Below, in pieces: positions 62,997-64,000 of a stretch of DNA of 64,000 nt; the first letter of the stretch is position 1, and each line of letters starts with the position of its first letter. A program made the position numbers and the translations under genes. The notes beneath the pieces were generated by a model, which saw only the letters and a list, made by a program, of their open reading frames with translations, did not search any database and was not told where the DNA came from. The stretch covers positions 1 through 64,000 of the forward strand of contig NZ_JALAGU010000022.1 of NCBI RefSeq assembly GCF_022712275.1, written 5' to 3'. Source of the DNA: Corynebacterium sp. Lineage in GTDB: Bacteria; Actinomycetota; Actinomycetes; Mycobacteriales; Mycobacteriaceae.

Positions 62997-64000
62997 ATGA
63001 CCGCCGCATTCCTCCCCTCTTCCTCCATCCTCGAGACCATCGCGATGATCCAGCGCTACCGGCTGGACATCCGCACCGTCACCATGGGTATCAACCTCTT
63101 GCCCTGTGTCCGCGCGACCTCTGCCGCCACCTGTACCGCGGTCTACGACATGGTCACCACCAGAGCCCGGAACCTCGTCTCCGTCGCCCGGGGTATCGAG
63201 CGTGAGCTCGGGATCCCCATCGCCAACAAGCGGGTCTCAGTCACCCCGGTCGCCATCGTCGCGTCTGCGGTGCCGGGGTGCGACCCGGTGGACATCGCCC
63301 GCGCCCTTGACCGTGCCGCCGCAGAGATCGGTGTCGATTTCATCGGTGGCTACTCCGCTCTCGTGGAAAAGGGCGGCACCGAGGGCGACAAGCGCCTGAT
63401 CCGCTCCATTCCCGAAGCTCTCAGCGAGACCGACGTGGTGTGCTCCTCGGTGAACATCGGCTCCTCGCGCGCCGGCATCAACATGAATGCTGTCCGCGAG
63501 ATGGGCGGCATCGTGCGGGGATGTGCCGAGGCCACCGCCGACCGTGGCTCGATCGCCGCGGCCAAACTCGTGGTCTTCTGCAACGCTGTCGGAGACAACC
63601 CGTTCATGGCCGGCGCCTTCCACGGCGTCGAGGAACCCGACTGCGTCATCAATGTCGGTGTCTCCGGTCCCGGTGTGGTCGACCGTGCGGTCGCGGCCAT
63701 GGGTGAGGACGCGACCCTCAACGAGATCGCCGAGGAGATCAAGAAGGCGGCCTTCAAGATCACCCGCACCGGACAGCTCGTCGGAACGATGGCCGCCGAC
63801 CGTCTGGGCGTCCCCTTCGGAATCGTCGACCTGTCCCTGGCCCCCACGGCGGAGATGGGTGACTCCGTCGCCCATATCCTCGAGCACATGGGACTGGACC
63901 AGGTCGGTACCCACGGCACCACCGCGGCGCTGGCGCTGCTCAATGACGCGGTGAAGAAGGGCGGCATGATGGCATGTTCCCGGGTCGGTGGGCTGTCCGG
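62997..64000 (+). CDS. DUF711/UPF0210 (PFL) protein, cut by right window edge
   Basis: The first 334 codons are visible from ATG 62997, with GAGGAG upstream. The segments match the DUF711 family: TIAMIQRYRLDIRTVTMGINLLPC, RVSVTPVAIVASAVPG, ALSETDVVCSSVNIGSSRAGINM and GGYSALVEKGG. The fold is PFL/RNR-like but without a known reaction. It is paired with an ACT-domain gene, as in many bacteria. The C-terminal part lies outside the window. Confidence 0.9.
   Translation, partial: MTAAFLPSSSILETIAMIQRYRLDIRTVTMGINLLPCVRATSAATCTAVYDMVTTRARNLVSVARGIERELGIPIANKRVSVTPVAIVASAVPGCDPVDIARALDRAAAEIGVDFIGGYSALVEKGGTEGDKRLIRSIPEALSETDVVCSSVNIGSSRAGINMNAVREMGGIVRGCAEATADRGSIAAAKLVVFCNAVGDNPFMAGAFHGVEEPDCVINVGVSGPGVVDRAVAAMGEDATLNEIAEEIKKAAFKITRTGQLVGTMAADRLGVPFGIVDLSLAPTAEMGDSVAHILEHMGLDQVGTHGTTAALALLNDAVKKGGMMACSRVGGLS

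Noticed and set aside
1..64000. CRISPR arrays, rRNA genes and proteasome subunit genes
   Set aside because: I looked for spaced repeats, rRNA-like sequence and prcA/prcB next to the pup locus and saw none in this window.

Overview
The window looks like a chromosomal segment of a high-GC Corynebacterium. The support is gene content and order known from that genus and its mycobacterial relatives: an aconitase gene followed by its TetR repressor gene acnR; a mycothiol gene (mshC) beside uppP; the lppL-pyrD-PEBP block; separate polyprenol-phosphate-mannose synthase and apolipoprotein N-acyltransferase genes; rbpA; and a pupylation locus with no proteasome subunit genes. The species is an inference.

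Positions 1 to about 8,965 are accessory DNA. A Tn7-like transposition module on the minus strand runs tnsA-tnsB-tnsC-tniQ (8856 down to 3653). Two 19-bp direct repeats lie just outside tnsA and mark the right end near 8965. A 63-codon plus-strand gene sits between tnsB and tnsC. Leftward of tniQ are candidate cargo genes: a HicA/HicB-like pair, a small membrane protein, a tail-anchored protein and a metallophosphoesterase cut by the window edge. I could not place the left end of the element.

From 9,446 to 24,300 the genes are an RibD/DHFR-fold reductase, a UvrA-like ABC protein, a WYL regulator whose frame has lost its normal stop, mgtE, a YceI-like protein, a zinc-finger protein divergent from rbpA, an fxsA-lnt-ppm1 cluster, a DprE2-like reductase, an Xaa-Pro peptidase and the helicase helY. 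From 24,287 to 33,463 a long minus-strand run carries trmI-arc-dop-pup-pafA-pafB-pafC-tatA-tatC, which is protein pupylation plus twin-arginine export. Pup ends in Gly-Gly-Glu and Arc has no visible proteasome-docking tail.

From 33,681 to 41,360 lie a DUF255 thioredoxin-fold protein, a DUF1275 membrane protein, three tandem overlapping GlcD-type FAD oxidoreductase genes and a RecB-family nuclease. Two decayed genes (AraC-type, nucleotidyltransferase-like) meet head-on at 41.4-42.3 kb. After that come a sirtuin, aspA, hisG, hisE and an HAD phosphatase, then a thioesterase-like gene, uppP-mshC, an LppL-like lipoprotein, pyrD, a PEBP protein and tRNA-Leu(GAG). The window closes with a TVP38-type protein, an HTH protein, DUF3097, an NlpC/P60 hydrolase, a roughly 1-kb regulatory region with GlxR-like and AcnR-like sites, acn, acnR, an ACT-domain protein and the start of a DUF711 gene cut by the right edge.
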